A DNA stretch of 64,000 nt from Sphingosinicella humi (GCF_003129465.1 NZ_QFFF01000001.1:1845501-1909500); one strand, 5' to 3'; positions 26,032 to 35,981 are shown, counted from the stretch's first letter. Numbers and translations are program-made. Notes: generated by a model from the sequence alone, not told the origin.

Positions 26032-26877
26032 TTACCGCTGATCGGCGGCGATGGTCCTCAAGCCGACCTTCACGCGATCCTGGAACTCCTCTTCCGCCTT
26101 CGCCGAATAGACGGCGTAGATGGAATAGGAGAATTGAGGCGCGTTCCTGACAAGGTTCAGCTGCCCGGTCCGCAAATGGGGCTCGGCCGCTGCCTTGCGA
26201 AAATAGCCGCTGCCGCCCGCCGCAAGGATATACTCCATGGCCAGGGGTCCGAAATTCACCGCCACCGCCGGATTGGCAAGATCCGGGAAAGCAGCGTGAT
26301 GGCTGGCCGCGAAGCCGGGCCCCCAATCCACATGGACATATCCTTGGCGCCAGTCCCCGTCACCGGGTCCGGTCGTGACGGCGATCAGCTTCTCGTCGAG
26401 CAGGAGCTCGCTGACCACGCCCGGGCGGCGCGGCGGCGCATAGACGACCGCGATGTCGAGAACCCCTTCCTGGATTTGATCCATCAGGCGATCGCCGACA
26501 TCGATATGGGCGCGCACGGCGATGTCCGGGCATTCCTCGTGCATCCATTCCAGCAGCTTCTTGAGGAGGGGGTTCCACAGGCTGTGCTCGCCGCCGATCG
26601 TGACAACGGTCTCGCGCCCGGCGGGAAGCGCCACCTGCTGCCGCGCTCGCTCCCAGACCTGGACGAGAGTGACCGCAAACCGCTGGAACTGCTCCCCCGC
26701 CGGCGTCAACCGGACGCCCGCTTTGTTGCGGATGAAGACGGGGCGGTTGAGCTGCTCCTCCAAGACCCGGATCCGGGCGCTGACCGCCGTCTGGGTGAGG
26801 TTCAAATTCGCGGCGGCGGCGACGAAGCTGCCGGTTTTCAATACCTCAAGGAAGGTGCGGGCCGCGCCTATGTCCAT
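26032..26877 (-). CDS. LysR-family transcriptional regulator
   Basis: 281 residues. The N-terminal winged helix reads ARTFLEVLKTGSFVAAAANL then LTQTAVSARIRVLEEQL, a standard LysR DNA-binding region; the substrate domain starts near residue 90 (TVVTIGGEHSLWNPLLKKLL). ATG 26877 is preferred over the TTG two codons upstream. It faces away from the region 26878-27356, where an ORF at 26979-27344 lacks a ribosome-binding site and family match. No target gene is evident. Confidence 0.88.
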   Translation of the reverse strand: MDIGAARTFLEVLKTGSFVAAAANLNLTQTAVSARIRVLEEQLNRPVFIRNKAGVRLTPAGEQFQRFAVTLVQVWERARQQVALPAGRETVVTIGGEHSLWNPLLKKLLEWMHEECPDIAVRAHIDVGDRLMDQIQEGVLDIAVVYAPPRRPGVVSELLLDEKLIAVTTGPGDGDWRQGYVHVDWGPGFAASHHAAFPDLANPAVAVNFGPLAMEYILAAGGSGYFRKAAAEPHLRTGQLNLVRNAPQFSYSIYAVYSAKAEEEFQDRVKVGLRTIAADQR

Positions 26878-27356
26878 GATCAAACTTTTTGCCGATAATG
26901 GACAATAGTATTCATTTGTCTTTGGTTCGGCAATATCTCAGATTTTTTCGCGTGGCAAAAGCTGCGGGATGACCAGCCATGAAGATCGTCACAGGGTCGG
27001 ATTACGCGTTCGGGCGGCGGTGGAACGCAGTGGATGCGGTCCTGTTCTGGTTCAAGAGCGTGGCTCAATGGCTCTGCCGACCCCTGCTTGGGTGGGCCGC
27101 CTATATCTTTCGCCACGGGGTCCCGCCGCCGGCGATGGTGTTTCCCGACTCGCCCAGTAACCGCGCCCAGTTTCCCACTCTCAGCAGCCTCGGGTTCGTC
27201 TTTCCATCAGCATCCGCGTTGGACCTATGGGGCGATGGCGGACGCGTCGACGACCCGTTCGCCGGCGCCCTCCGTGCCGATTCCGCAGGACGCAGTGCGA
27301 AGAACCGGCCCTTGAGTCCGGTTTCGCCTCCTATCGATCGCTAAGGCAACAGGTTC

Positions 27357-27797
27357 ATGCTCATTTCGTCGCTATCCTTTACATGCCGCGCTCCGGCGCC
27401 CCGAAGCTATGGCCGCAAATGCAGCCTCCTTGTCGCGGGTCTGGCGGTGCTCGGCCTCGCGGGCTGCGATTATCAGGGTCAGCGCATAACTGCGGTAGAC
27501 GAGGACCCGCAGGCGGCCGTTCTGGCGGAACGCGCACCCGTCACACTGCCGCCGGCCATTGCGTCTTCTGTCACCTATCGGTGTGCGGATAGTCGGCTGA
27601 TCTATGTCGACTACTTCACCGACGACAGGGCCATGGTGAGGGTGAATGGAGAGGGCGCCCCGGTTATCCTTGCGGGGCAGGGGGATCGGCGATCCTATTC
27701 CGGAAGCGGCTATGCGCTGGATCGCCAGGCGAGCGACATACGCTTCACCTCGCCGGACATCGGCACCGGACTTTGCAAGTCGGGCGTCCCCGCCTGA
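27357..27797 (+). CDS. MliC-like lipoprotein
   Basis: 146 residues. LLVAGLAVLGLAGCDYQG holds a lipobox with Cys37, preceded by an unusually long basic N-terminus, so the true start may be internal although no better codon is evident. The mature part resembles the MliC/PliC lysozyme-inhibitor fold: VTYRCADSRLIYVDYF, VRVNGEGAPVILAG, SGSGYALDRQASDIRF, with a conserved C-terminal Cys (GLCKSG). It probably protects peptidoglycan or stabilises the envelope. It is convergent with secY. Confidence 0.7.
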   Translation: MLISSLSFTCRAPAPRSYGRKCSLLVAGLAVLGLAGCDYQGQRITAVDEDPQAAVLAERAPVTLPPAIASSVTYRCADSRLIYVDYFTDDRAMVRVNGEGAPVILAGQGDRRSYSGSGYALDRQASDIRFTSPDIGTGLCKSGVPA

Positions 27798-27849
27798 GGA
27801 CAATCGGTCAGCCGATCTCCTTTGAGTCCAGCCTGCGCGAATAGCCGGC

Positions 27850-29211
27850 TCAGCGGCTGCCCTTCAGCTTCGCCTTCTTGATGAGGTCGCCATATTGATG
27901 GGCGATGAGGTGGCTCTGGATCTGGGTCACCGTGTCCATCGTGACGTTCACGACGATGATGAGGCTGGTGCCGCCCAGATAGAAGGGAATGCCGGCCCGG
28001 GCGATCAGATATTCGGGGATGAGGCAGGTCAACGTCAGATAGGCGGCGCCCGTCACGGTGATGCGGGTCAGCACGTAATCCAGATATTCCTCGGTGCGCT
28101 TGCCGGGGCGGATGCCGGGAATGAAGCCGCCATAGCGCTTCAAATTATCGGCCGTCTCTTCCGGATTGAACACCACGGCGGTGTAGAAGAAGCAGAAGAA
28201 GGCGATGCCGGCGCCGTAGAGGAACATGTACAGCGGCGCGCCGTGCTGGAGCGCGGTCGTGACCGTGATCAGCATGTCGCCCCAGAAGCTCTCGCCCTGG
28301 ACGCGGTTGCCGGCGAACTGCGCGACCGTCAGTGGCATCAGCAGCAGAGATGAGGCGAAGATCGGCGGGATGACGTTCGCCGTGTTGACCTTGAGCGGCA
28401 AATGCGAGCGCTCGGCCTTCATGCCCGAGTGCATCGTCTGGCGCTTGGGATATTGGATCAGGACCCGACGCTGGCCGAGTTCCATGAAGCAAATGAACAG
28501 GACGAGGATAGCGGCGAAGGCGAGCACGCCGAGGACGAGCAGGGGCGAAAGGCTGCCCGTGCGGCTGCCTTCCAGCGCCTGGGCCACGCCGGTCGGGATC
28601 TGCGCGACGATGCCCGCGGTGATGATGAGGCTGACGCCGTTGCCGACGCCGCGGCTGGTGACCTGTTCGCCGAGCCACATCAGGAACATGGTGCCGCCGA
28701 CCAGGTTCACGACGGCGGTCAGGCGGAACATCCAGCCGGGATCGATCACAGCCGAGCCGCCTTGTCCCGCGCCCCAGCTTTCGAGGCCGACAGCGACGAA
28801 ATAGCCCTGGATGATGCAGAGGAAAACGGTGCCGTAGCGGGTATATTGATTGATCTTCTTGCGGCCGCTCTCCCCCTCCTTTTTCAGCGCCGCGAGGTTG
28901 GGGGACATCGAGGTCGCCATCTGCATGACGATCGAGGCGGTGATGTAAGGCATGACGCCGAGCGCGATGAGGCTCATCCGTTCGAGCCCGCCGCCCGAGA
29001 ACATGTTGAAAAGATCGAGCACCCCGCCCTGAGTCGTCTGGAAGAGTTGATCGAGCGCGCGCGGGTCGATGCCGGGCAGCGGCACGAAGGTGAGCAGCCG
29101 GAAGATGACCAGCGCGCCCAGGGTGAACCAAAGGCGCTTCTTGAGATCGGTGGCCTTGGCGAAGTTCGCCAGGTTGATATTGCCGATCAGTTGTTCGGCA
29201 TGTGATGCCAT
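27850..29211 (-). CDS. secY: Protein translocase subunit SecY, stand-alone
   Basis: 453 residues with ten hydrophobic helices and SecY landmarks: LLTFVPLPGIDPRAL, GVMPYITASIVMQMAT, QYTRYGTVFL, the loop KRQTMHSGMKAERSHLPLKV, NVIPPIFASSLLL and KRYGGFIPGIRPGKRTEEYL. It forms the channel of the Sec translocase in the inner membrane. ATG 29211 (MASHAEQLIGNINL) gives the usual N-terminus. It is not next to ribosomal protein genes or adk, unlike the normal spc-operon secY, so it may be a duplicate or a relocated single copy. Confidence 0.93.
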   Translation of the reverse strand: MASHAEQLIGNINLANFAKATDLKKRLWFTLGALVIFRLLTFVPLPGIDPRALDQLFQTTQGGVLDLFNMFSGGGLERMSLIALGVMPYITASIVMQMATSMSPNLAALKKEGESGRKKINQYTRYGTVFLCIIQGYFVAVGLESWGAGQGGSAVIDPGWMFRLTAVVNLVGGTMFLMWLGEQVTSRGVGNGVSLIITAGIVAQIPTGVAQALEGSRTGSLSPLLVLGVLAFAAILVLFICFMELGQRRVLIQYPKRQTMHSGMKAERSHLPLKVNTANVIPPIFASSLLLMPLTVAQFAGNRVQGESFWGDMLITVTTALQHGAPLYMFLYGAGIAFFCFFYTAVVFNPEETADNLKRYGGFIPGIRPGKRTEEYLDYVLTRITVTGAAYLTLTCLIPEYLIARAGIPFYLGGTSLIIVVNVTMDTVTQIQSHLIAHQYGDLIKKAKLKGSR

Positions 29212-29406
29212 TGCTACGCGCCTCGACCGGGAAAGCCTGCTGGGTTCCACCTGTGTCTGTCAGGGCATTGAGCCGGCAAGACAAACTAATATTATCGCGG
29301 CTAACCCCAAAAAATTTGATAGGTGGCAGCACGGCCGCCGCTGCCGGTCTCAGGGAACCTTTGCACGGCGCCTTCATCAAATGGGGGGAGCAGCCAGGAG
29401 ACGATC

Positions 29407-30966
29407 GTGGGTGAGACCGCCGCCGCAACGGGACCCGATTTTTCGGAGGGTGTGAGGCTGGCAGAATTGCCATTGCACGGCACCCTCGCGGGGCGGGTGA
29501 AGGATGAGCCCGTGCTCCTCACCCGCGTGAATGACGAGCTGTTCGCCGTCGGCGGCGCCTGCACCCATTATGGCGCGCATCTCGCCGCCGGGCTGGTGAC
29601 GGGGGAGACGGTCCGCTGCCCCTGGCACCATGCCTGCTTCAGCCTTCGCACCGGCGCGGCGCTGCGTTCCCCGGCCTTCGATCCGCTGCCTCGATGGAGG
29701 GTGGAGCGCGAGGGGGCTCTCGTCTTCGTGAGGGAAAAGGAGACCGCGCCGGCCCCGGCCGGAACCATGGCGCTGCCCGCCGACATCAGCTCCATGGTCA
29801 TAGTCGGCGGCGGTGCGGCCGGCTTCGCCTCCGCCGATGCGCTTCGCCGCCTCGGCTATGGCGGCCGTCTGACCATGATCAGCAGCGATCGGGACCCGCC
29901 CTGCGACCGCCCCAACCTGTCGAAGGACTATTTGGCGGGCACGGCGCAGGAAGAATGGGTGCCGCTGCGCGATGACGGCTATTATCGGGATCGCGCCATC
30001 GACCTTCGTCTCGATACCGAGATCGTGGCCATCGATGCGCAGGAGCGGACGGCGGTGGCGCGGTCGGGCGAAGCATTCCCGTTCGACCGGCTGCTGATCG
30101 CCACCGGGTCGGAGCCGATCTCGCTCCGTGCGCCCGGTTTCGATCGCCCCAATGTCCACACGCTGCGGTCGTTGGCGGATGCCCGCCACATCATCGAACG
30201 AGCCGAGGCCGGTGCGCGGGCGGCGATCATCGGCTCGAGCTTCATCGGCCTCGAAGCCGCGGCCGCCCTGCGAACGCGGGGCGTGGAGGTCGCCGTGATT
30301 TCACACGCCGAGATTCCGTTCGAGCGGATATTCGGGTCCGAGGTAGGTCGCTTCCTCCAGCGGTTGCATGAGCGGAATGGCGTCCGCTTCCACCTGGGCC
30401 GGACGGCCAGCGAGTTCGACGGCCACGTCCTGACGCTCGACAAGGGCGAGAAGGTCGAAGCGGACTTCGTCCTGGTCGGCGTCGGCGTGGGTCCACGAAC
30501 GGCGCTGGCGGCTTCCCTCGACCTCACGGCCGAGGACGGCATCCCGGTCGACGAATATCTGGAAACCAGCGTCTCCGGCATCTTCGCCGCCGGCGATGTC
30601 GCCAATTATCCGGACCCCCGCTCGGGCCGACGCGGCCGCATCGAACATTGGGTGACCGCCCTCGAACAGGGGCGGATCGCCGCCGCCAACATGCTCGGCC
30701 TGCGCAAGCCCTTCTCCCATGTCCCCTTCTTCTGGAGCGAGCAGTACGGCACCGCGCTTCGCTATGTCGGCCGCGCGCCGCGCTGGGACGAGGTGCGGAT
30801 AGACGGCGACATGGACGCGGGCGCCTTCACCGCGCGCTATTTCGAGAATGGAGAACTGCGTGCGTCCGCCTCCGTCGGAAGGGACCGCGAGAATCTGGAG
30901 GACGAACTCTTCCTTGAATGCGGCCCCGAATCCGCCGAGAACAAATCCTGCCGTGGAAACCAATGA
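29407..30966 (+). CDS. Rieske-FAD reductase, AIF-like (AIFM3 type)
   Basis: 519 residues. The N-terminal Rieske domain has GGACTHYGAHLAAG and RCPWHHACFSL, placing [2Fe-2S] ligands at Cys52, His54, Cys71 and His74. An FAD/NAD reductase follows: MVIVGGGAAGFASADALRRL, DRPNLSKDYLAG, LLIATGSEP, AAIIGSSFIGLEAAAALR, VSGIFAAGDVANYP, and a reductase C-terminal domain. GTG 29407 has AGGAG 7 bases upstream. It resembles ferredoxin reductases of the AIFM3 class; the electron acceptor is unknown. A ferritin-like gene follows by 7 bases. Confidence 0.9.
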   Translation: MGETAAATGPDFSEGVRLAELPLHGTLAGRVKDEPVLLTRVNDELFAVGGACTHYGAHLAAGLVTGETVRCPWHHACFSLRTGAALRSPAFDPLPRWRVEREGALVFVREKETAPAPAGTMALPADISSMVIVGGGAAGFASADALRRLGYGGRLTMISSDRDPPCDRPNLSKDYLAGTAQEEWVPLRDDGYYRDRAIDLRLDTEIVAIDAQERTAVARSGEAFPFDRLLIATGSEPISLRAPGFDRPNVHTLRSLADARHIIERAEAGARAAIIGSSFIGLEAAAALRTRGVEVAVISHAEIPFERIFGSEVGRFLQRLHERNGVRFHLGRTASEFDGHVLTLDKGEKVEADFVLVGVGVGPRTALAASLDLTAEDGIPVDEYLETSVSGIFAAGDVANYPDPRSGRRGRIEHWVTALEQGRIAAANMLGLRKPFSHVPFFWSEQYGTALRYVGRAPRWDEVRIDGDMDAGAFTARYFENGELRASASVGRDRENLEDELFLECGPESAENKSCRGNQ

Positions 30967-30973
30967 CCGCCTG

Positions 30974-31402
30974 ATGGACGCCGACGAGCTGCTGGCAGCC
31001 CTCAACGAGCTGCTCGAAGCCGAGCGGGCCGGGGTGAGAGTGGCGCTTGCCGGCCGCAAGACCGCCTCGACCGAGACGATGGACGCCTTCATGACCAGGC
31101 TTCGCGACGATGAGGCGCGCTGGTGTGCCATGCTGGCCGGCCAGATCGAGCGGCTCGGCGGCTCCGCGTCCAGCCAGTGCGGCGCCTTCTACGACAAGGT
31201 CATGGCGCTGGACGGGACGGTCCAACGATTGAGCCTGCTGAACCGAGGCCAGGGTTGGGTCGTCCGCCGGCTGGAGGCGCTGATTCCGCGCGTGGAGGAC
31301 GAGGTCCTCCGGGCGGACCTGCGCGAGATGGCGGACAGCCATGTCGAGAACATCGCCGCGACGGATCAGGTCATTCTCGACATGCGAAGCGGAGCGGCCT
31401 GA
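30974..31402 (+). CDS. Ferritin-like helical protein (DUF6306-like)
   Basis: 142 residues, almost all helical. LLAALNELLEAERAGVRVAL, MTRLRDDEARWCAMLAGQIE, LNRGQGWVVRRLEALIP and LREMADSHVENIAATDQVIL resemble the four helices of ferritin-like DUF6306 proteins, with acidic residues placed for metal. ATG 30974 is chosen; GTG 30953 would overlap the reductase. It lies directly behind the Rieske reductase, suggesting that it receives electrons or stores iron with it, but this is inference. Confidence 0.65.
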   Translation: MDADELLAALNELLEAERAGVRVALAGRKTASTETMDAFMTRLRDDEARWCAMLAGQIERLGGSASSQCGAFYDKVMALDGTVQRLSLLNRGQGWVVRRLEALIPRVEDEVLRADLREMADSHVENIAATDQVILDMRSGAA

Positions 31403-31419
31403 CACAAGCCGGAGTTGCT

Positions 31420-31923
31420 CTACAACAACCGACTAACCTGGTGCAGGCCGCCGATCAGGACACCATAGACCCCTTGGGCCAGCAGCATCGTCGCCGGCGT
31501 TCCGCCCCCATAGTGGAGGCCGAGAAAGCCGGGCGGCTCCAGCACCGGCCGGGCGACCGGCGCATCGAAATCCGAAGTCATGCGCGGATGGATCAGGGGA
31601 AACAGGGGAAGCGCCGCGACCAGCAGCAGCAGGCCGTGGAGGAGCCCGACCAAGCCGCCCGCCCACCAGTTGAGCAGGTCCAGACTCGCCAGGATCAGGA
31701 AGTAGACGAAGGCGAAGATCCAGCCGCCAATGAAATAGACCGCAAACCCGACGACGGTCGCGACCCTCCTGTCTCCGCTGAAGATCGCGCCGACCATGAA
31801 GGGGATGCTGAGGCGGGAGAGGCCCAGCCCCTGCGCACCCTGCATCAGGCCGGTCATCGCCGCGGTGGCGATGGCGCCCCAGATGATCATCTCGAGGACC
31901 GGGGGCAGGTCGGCCAGGCTCAT
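31420..31923 (-). CDS. Membrane protein coupled to GH15, unknown
   Basis: 167 residues with four or five helices (PVLEMIIWGAIATAAMTGLM, VVGFAVYFIGGWIFAFVYFL, GGLVGLLHGLLLLVAALPLF, ATMLLAQGVYGVLIGGLHQV). The ATG at 31923 overlaps the TGA of the GH15 gene (ATGA), so the two are translationally coupled. It resembles uncharacterised membrane proteins of soil bacteria; no function is assigned. Confidence 0.75.
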   Translation of the reverse strand: MSLADLPPVLEMIIWGAIATAAMTGLMQGAQGLGLSRLSIPFMVGAIFSGDRRVATVVGFAVYFIGGWIFAFVYFLILASLDLLNWWAGGLVGLLHGLLLLVAALPLFPLIHPRMTSDFDAPVARPVLEPPGFLGLHYGGGTPATMLLAQGVYGVLIGGLHQVSRLL

Positions 31924-33755
31924 CGCGAACTCCCTTTCTCCCGCTCTATCGCAAGCGCGGCATTGATGAGCCCGACATGGGTGAAGGCTTGCGGAAAATT
32001 GCCCAGGGCCGCGCCGGTTTCCGGATCGATCTCTTCGGCGAAGAGGCCGATGTCGTTCGCCCGCTCGAGGAGCCGCTCGAACCGGCGCTCGGCGCGTTCG
32101 ACCTCGCCGCGGCGGGCCAGGTTCTCGACCGCCCAGAAGCTGCAGATGCCGAAGGCCCCTTCCGGGCCCGCGAGCCCGTCGCTGGCCGGCTCGTAGCGAT
32201 ACATCAGCCCGTCCACGCTGAGCCGCTCGTCGATCCGCTCGAATGTCGAACGCTGCCTTGGATCGGCGGGATCGCCATAGCCGAGGCACGGCATGAGCAG
32301 GAGCGATGCATCGAGGCGGTCGCCCTCGAACTGGCCGACATAGCTTGACAGGTTTTCATTGAAGCCGCGCGTGTCGATCGCCTCGGCGATGGCGGCGCGT
32401 TCCTCTTCGAAGCGACCGGCCGGGATGTCCATCTCCTGCATCCCGCTGAGCGCCAGCAGTCGATCGAGAGCTACCCAGCACATCAGCTTGGAAAAGCTGT
32501 GATGGCGTTTCCGGTCCCGCATTTCCCAGATTCCATTATCGGGCTGGCGCCAGATTTCGCAGACTGTCCGGCCGAAGCCGGCGAGCAGCTTGAGCTGGTC
32601 CCGCTGCAGAGTTCCGCCTGTCTCGACGAGATCGGCTGCGGCCGCGATGACGCCGCCGTAAACGTCAAGCTGGGTCTGATCGTAGGCGCCGTTGCCGATC
32701 CGCACCGGCCTCGAATCCGCATAGCCGTCGAGATGGGTCAGTTCCGCCTCCGGCAGCCGCACGCGGCCATAGACGTCGTAGACGACGCGCAGCCGCGGCC
32801 GGGTAAGCGCCGTCGCGTGCAGCAACCAGCGCAGGAAGGCATCGGCCTCGCGCCTCAAGCCCAGGCCGGTGAAGGCCCGCATCGTCAGCGCCGCATCGCG
32901 GAGCCAGCAATAGCGATAATCCCAGTTGCGCGTGCCGCCGATCCACTCCGGCAGCGATGTGGTCGGCGCGGCGACGACGGCACCCGACAAGGCAAAGGTC
33001 ATGAGCTTTAGGGTGACGGCGCTTCTCAGCACCGCGTCGCGCCAGGGGCCGGTGCAGGAGCAGCCGTCCGCCCAGCCCTGCCACCAGGCGGCGGTGCGTT
33101 CGACCCGGTCGATGGCGTCGCGGCCGAGCGGAAGCCGCACCGCGATCTCGCCTTTTTCATGGGAGAGCGAGAAGGAAAGCCGCTCGCCCGCGTTAACCTC
33201 GATGCGGCCGGTGACATCGCTTCCGGTCCCGTGAAGCTCCTGGTCGGACCGGAGCAGGAGCAACTCGTTGCGCCATGTGCAAGCCCAATCATGGCCCCGC
33301 CGCCGCAGCTTGAAACGTCCGCGTGCATAGTCCGGCCGCGGCTGCCAGCGGAGGTCGAGAACCACCGATCCCTGGAGCCCTTCGACCAGGCGGACGATCT
33401 CCCGGCGCGGCTCGAAGTTGTGTGCGGAGCCGCCGATGATCATCGCATCGGTAAGTTTCACCGAACCGGTGGCGGTTTCGAATGTCGTCTCCAGGACCGG
33501 GGTCTGGCCGACATAGCGGCGGCTGCAGGTGAACTCGCCTTCGGGCGCGATGCTGAAGCGGCCGCCGACTTGCGGATCGAGTATGGCGGCGAAGACGCTG
33601 GGGCTGGCAAAGTTCGGCAAGCACAGCCAGTCGATCGATCCGCCTTTCGAGACCAGCGCTGCGGAGCGGCAATCCCCTATTAGGGCATAGTCGGAGATCG
33701 GGCTCGTCCTGAGCCCCTTTACCTCAGCCTCCCGCGGTTGCGCGCCTGCCGCCAC
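31920..33755 (-). CDS. Glycoside hydrolase family 15 (glucoamylase/trehalase-like)
   Basis: 611 residues. The N-terminal domain starts SPISDYALIGDCRSAALVSK and GGSIDWLCLPNFASPSVFAA; the (alpha/alpha)6 catalytic part has EWIGGTRNWDYRYCWLRDAA, PDNGIWEMRDRKRHHSFSKL and NLARRGEVERAERRFERLL. In GH15 the acids in GIWE and near the C-terminus act on alpha-glucosides such as trehalose. No signal peptide is seen, so it is probably cytoplasmic, fitting a trehalase. The start is GTG 33755. Confidence 0.9.
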   Translation of the reverse strand: MAAGAQPREAEVKGLRTSPISDYALIGDCRSAALVSKGGSIDWLCLPNFASPSVFAAILDPQVGGRFSIAPEGEFTCSRRYVGQTPVLETTFETATGSVKLTDAMIIGGSAHNFEPRREIVRLVEGLQGSVVLDLRWQPRPDYARGRFKLRRRGHDWACTWRNELLLLRSDQELHGTGSDVTGRIEVNAGERLSFSLSHEKGEIAVRLPLGRDAIDRVERTAAWWQGWADGCSCTGPWRDAVLRSAVTLKLMTFALSGAVVAAPTTSLPEWIGGTRNWDYRYCWLRDAALTMRAFTGLGLRREADAFLRWLLHATALTRPRLRVVYDVYGRVRLPEAELTHLDGYADSRPVRIGNGAYDQTQLDVYGGVIAAAADLVETGGTLQRDQLKLLAGFGRTVCEIWRQPDNGIWEMRDRKRHHSFSKLMCWVALDRLLALSGMQEMDIPAGRFEEERAAIAEAIDTRGFNENLSSYVGQFEGDRLDASLLLMPCLGYGDPADPRQRSTFERIDERLSVDGLMYRYEPASDGLAGPEGAFGICSFWAVENLARRGEVERAERRFERLLERANDIGLFAEEIDPETGAALGNFPQAFTHVGLINAALAIEREKGSSR

Positions 33756-33763
33756 GGCTCTGC

Positions 33764-34231
33764 CTATAGGGCGCCGGGCCCTTCATCGGGAATTCCGACG
33801 CGGTGGCGATAGACGAGGTCGCCGCCGCGCCAGCCGGTGAAAAGCAGGATCAAGACCACCAGTGCGGAGATCGGGAGGCCAATCGACAGGATCGCACTCT
33901 CGGGATCGCCGAGGCGGATCCACAGGTTGAAAATGGAGAGGAGCACCGCGACGAGGTTGCCGATCATGTGCTGCCAGGCATGGGAGAGGGCCCTGACCCG
34001 GCGGTCTCCGAAGAAGTCGGCAAAGCCCGCGAGCGCGGCCGCCAGCGCCATGATGATTCCGGCGCCGAGAAGGTAAAGCGAGGCCGTGGCCCAGAAGGCG
34101 TCGCCGGTTTGCGAGAACAGGATATCGCTCAGCAAAGTCCCGACCAGGAAGGCGATCGGGAAGGGGATAAGCATCGGATGAATTGGATGGGTGGCGATAT
34201 GCGCCGTGCTCTTCGGATTCCCTGGAGTCAT
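33764..34231 (-). CDS. DUF2231-type membrane protein
   Basis: 155 residues with four helices; HPIHPMLIPFPIAFLVGTLL and LSDILFSQTGDAFWATAS are the DUF2231 opening, and an acidic loop FADFFGDRRVRALSHAWQHM follows. AAGGA lies 7 bases before the ATG. It is a paralogue of the gene at 14559-14990. It lies between the oxidase subunit and GH15; DUF2231 proteins may bind haem or take part in redox processes, which would fit, but no evidence is direct. Confidence 0.82.
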   Translation of the reverse strand: MTPGNPKSTAHIATHPIHPMLIPFPIAFLVGTLLSDILFSQTGDAFWATASLYLLGAGIIMALAAALAGFADFFGDRRVRALSHAWQHMIGNLVAVLLSIFNLWIRLGDPESAILSIGLPISALVVLILLFTGWRGGDLVYRHRVGIPDEGPGAL

Positions 34232-34319
34232 TGCACGTCCTTTTCAGCGTGGAACGCGGATTAGACGCCGGCGGGGGCTCCGGGGTTCCCGACTCTGTGG
34301 TGAGCCGGCGCGGGGACTC

Positions 34320-35981
34320 TCAATGCACCTTCGGCAGCGTTTCGAACTGGTGGTAGGGCGGCGGCGAGGACAGCGTCCACTCCAGCGTCGTCGCACCTTC
34401 GCCCCACGGATTGGCCGGAGCCTTCTTGCCGGCGACCAGAGACCAGATGACGTTGACGAAGAAGAACAGCATGCCGACGGCCATGATCATGTAGCCGTAG
34501 GTCGCGACCTCGTTCCATCCGCCATAGGCGTCCGGATAGTCGGGATAGCGCCGCGGCATGCCGTCCAGGCCCAGGAAGTGCATCGGGAAGAACAGCACGT
34601 TGACGCCGATGAAGAAGGTCCAGAAGTGAAGCTGGCCGAGCAGTTCGTTATATTGGCGTCCCCACATCTTGCCGAACCAATAGTACCAGGCGGCGAAGAG
34701 AGCGAACACGGCGCCGAGTGAGAGCACATAGTGGAAATGGGCGACGACATAGTAGGTGTCGTGCATATAGTTGTCGACGCCGCCGTTCGCGACGACCACG
34801 CCGGTGACCCCGCCGATCGTGAACATGAAGATGAAGCCGAGCGCCCAGAGCAAGGGTGTCCGGAACACGAGGGATCCGCCCCACATCGTCGCCAGCCATG
34901 AGAAGACCTTGATGCCGGTCGGCACGGCGATCACCATCGACGCTGCGCTGAAATAGAGCTTGGTGTTCACCGTCATGCCGACCGTGAACATGTGGTGGGC
35001 CCAGACGATGAAGCCGATCGTGCCGATCGCGACGAGCGCATAGACCATGCCGAGATAGCCGAACACCGGCTTGCGGCTGAAGGTGGCGACGACCTGGCTG
35101 ATGATGCCGAAGCCCGGCAAGATCATAATGTACACTTCGGGGTGGCCGAAGAACCAGAAGAGATGCTGGTAGAGCACCGGATCGCCTCCGCCCGAGGCGT
35201 CGAAGAAGGTCGTGCCGAAGTTGCGGTCGGTCAGCAGCATGGTGATAGCGCCCGCCAGCACGGGTAGGGAAAGCAGCAGCAGGAACGCCGTCACCAGCAC
35301 CGACCAGGCGAACAGTGGCATTCTGTGCAGGGTCATGCCCGGCGCGCGCATGTTGAAGATCGTGGTGATGAAGTTGATCGCGCCGAGGATCGAGCTGGCA
35401 CCCGCTAGGTGCACGGAGAAGATGACCATGTCCACGGCGGGGCCTTGATGGCCGCTGGTGGAAAGTGGCGCATAAAGGGTCCAGCCGGTGCCGGCCCCGT
35501 CGCCCATGCCGCCCGGAACGAAGATCGATCCCAACAGCAGCAGGAACGCCGGCGGCAGCAGCCAGAAGCTGACATTGTTCATCCGCGGGAAGGCCATGTC
35601 CGGGGCGCCGATCATCAGCGGCACGAACCAGTTGCCGAAGCCGCCGATCATCGCCGGCATGATCGTGAAGAAGATCATGACAAGGCCGTGCGCCGTCACC
35701 AGGACGTTCCAGAAGTGCAGCGCCTCGTCGAACGAGGCCGCCCCGGACCAGGCCTCCAGATACTGGACGCCCGGCTCCATCAGCTCGAATCGCATCAGCC
35801 CGGAGATCGTCCCGCCGATGATCCCTGCCACGATCGAAAAGATCAGGTAGAGGGTACCGATATCCTTGTGGTTGGTGGACATGAACCAGCGGGCGAAGAA
35901 GCCGGGCCTGTGGCCGGTGGAACCCGCTTCAGTTTTTTGACCGGCGTCGAAAAAGAGAGCGTCGGCGGTCGTATGAGCCAT
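34320..35981 (-). CDS. ctaD: aa3-type cytochrome c oxidase subunit I, orphan
   Basis: 553 residues with 12 helices and all expected ligands: low-spin haem His98 ([10 protein letters not shown]) and His417, CuB His280 cross-linked Tyr284 (GHPEVY), His329-330, haem a3 His415. D-channel Asp128 ([13 protein letters not shown]) and K-channel Lys358 are present, so it is an A-type proton-pumping oxidase. Subunits II and III and assembly factors are absent nearby, so it must borrow them from elsewhere. A MarR-type operator lies 71 bases upstream. Confidence 0.95.
   Translation of the reverse strand: MAHTTADALFFDAGQKTEAGSTGHRPGFFARWFMSTNHKDIGTLYLIFSIVAGIIGGTISGLMRFELMEPGVQYLEAWSGAASFDEALHFWNVLVTAHGLVMIFFTIMPAMIGGFGNWFVPLMIGAPDMAFPRMNNVSFWLLPPAFLLLLGSIFVPGGMGDGAGTGWTLYAPLSTSGHQGPAVDMVIFSVHLAGASSILGAINFITTIFNMRAPGMTLHRMPLFAWSVLVTAFLLLLSLPVLAGAITMLLTDRNFGTTFFDASGGGDPVLYQHLFWFFGHPEVYIMILPGFGIISQVVATFSRKPVFGYLGMVYALVAIGTIGFIVWAHHMFTVGMTVNTKLYFSAASMVIAVPTGIKVFSWLATMWGGSLVFRTPLLWALGFIFMFTIGGVTGVVVANGGVDNYMHDTYYVVAHFHYVLSLGAVFALFAAWYYWFGKMWGRQYNELLGQLHFWTFFIGVNVLFFPMHFLGLDGMPRRYPDYPDAYGGWNEVATYGYMIMAVGMLFFFVNVIWSLVAGKKAPANPWGEGATTLEWTLSSPPPYHQFETLPKVH

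Noticed and set aside
26979-27344. 121-codon plus-strand ORF between lysR and the MliC-like gene
   Set aside because: No ribosome-binding site, no membrane or domain pattern that holds through the ORF, and a proline- and serine-rich end typical of chance frames.
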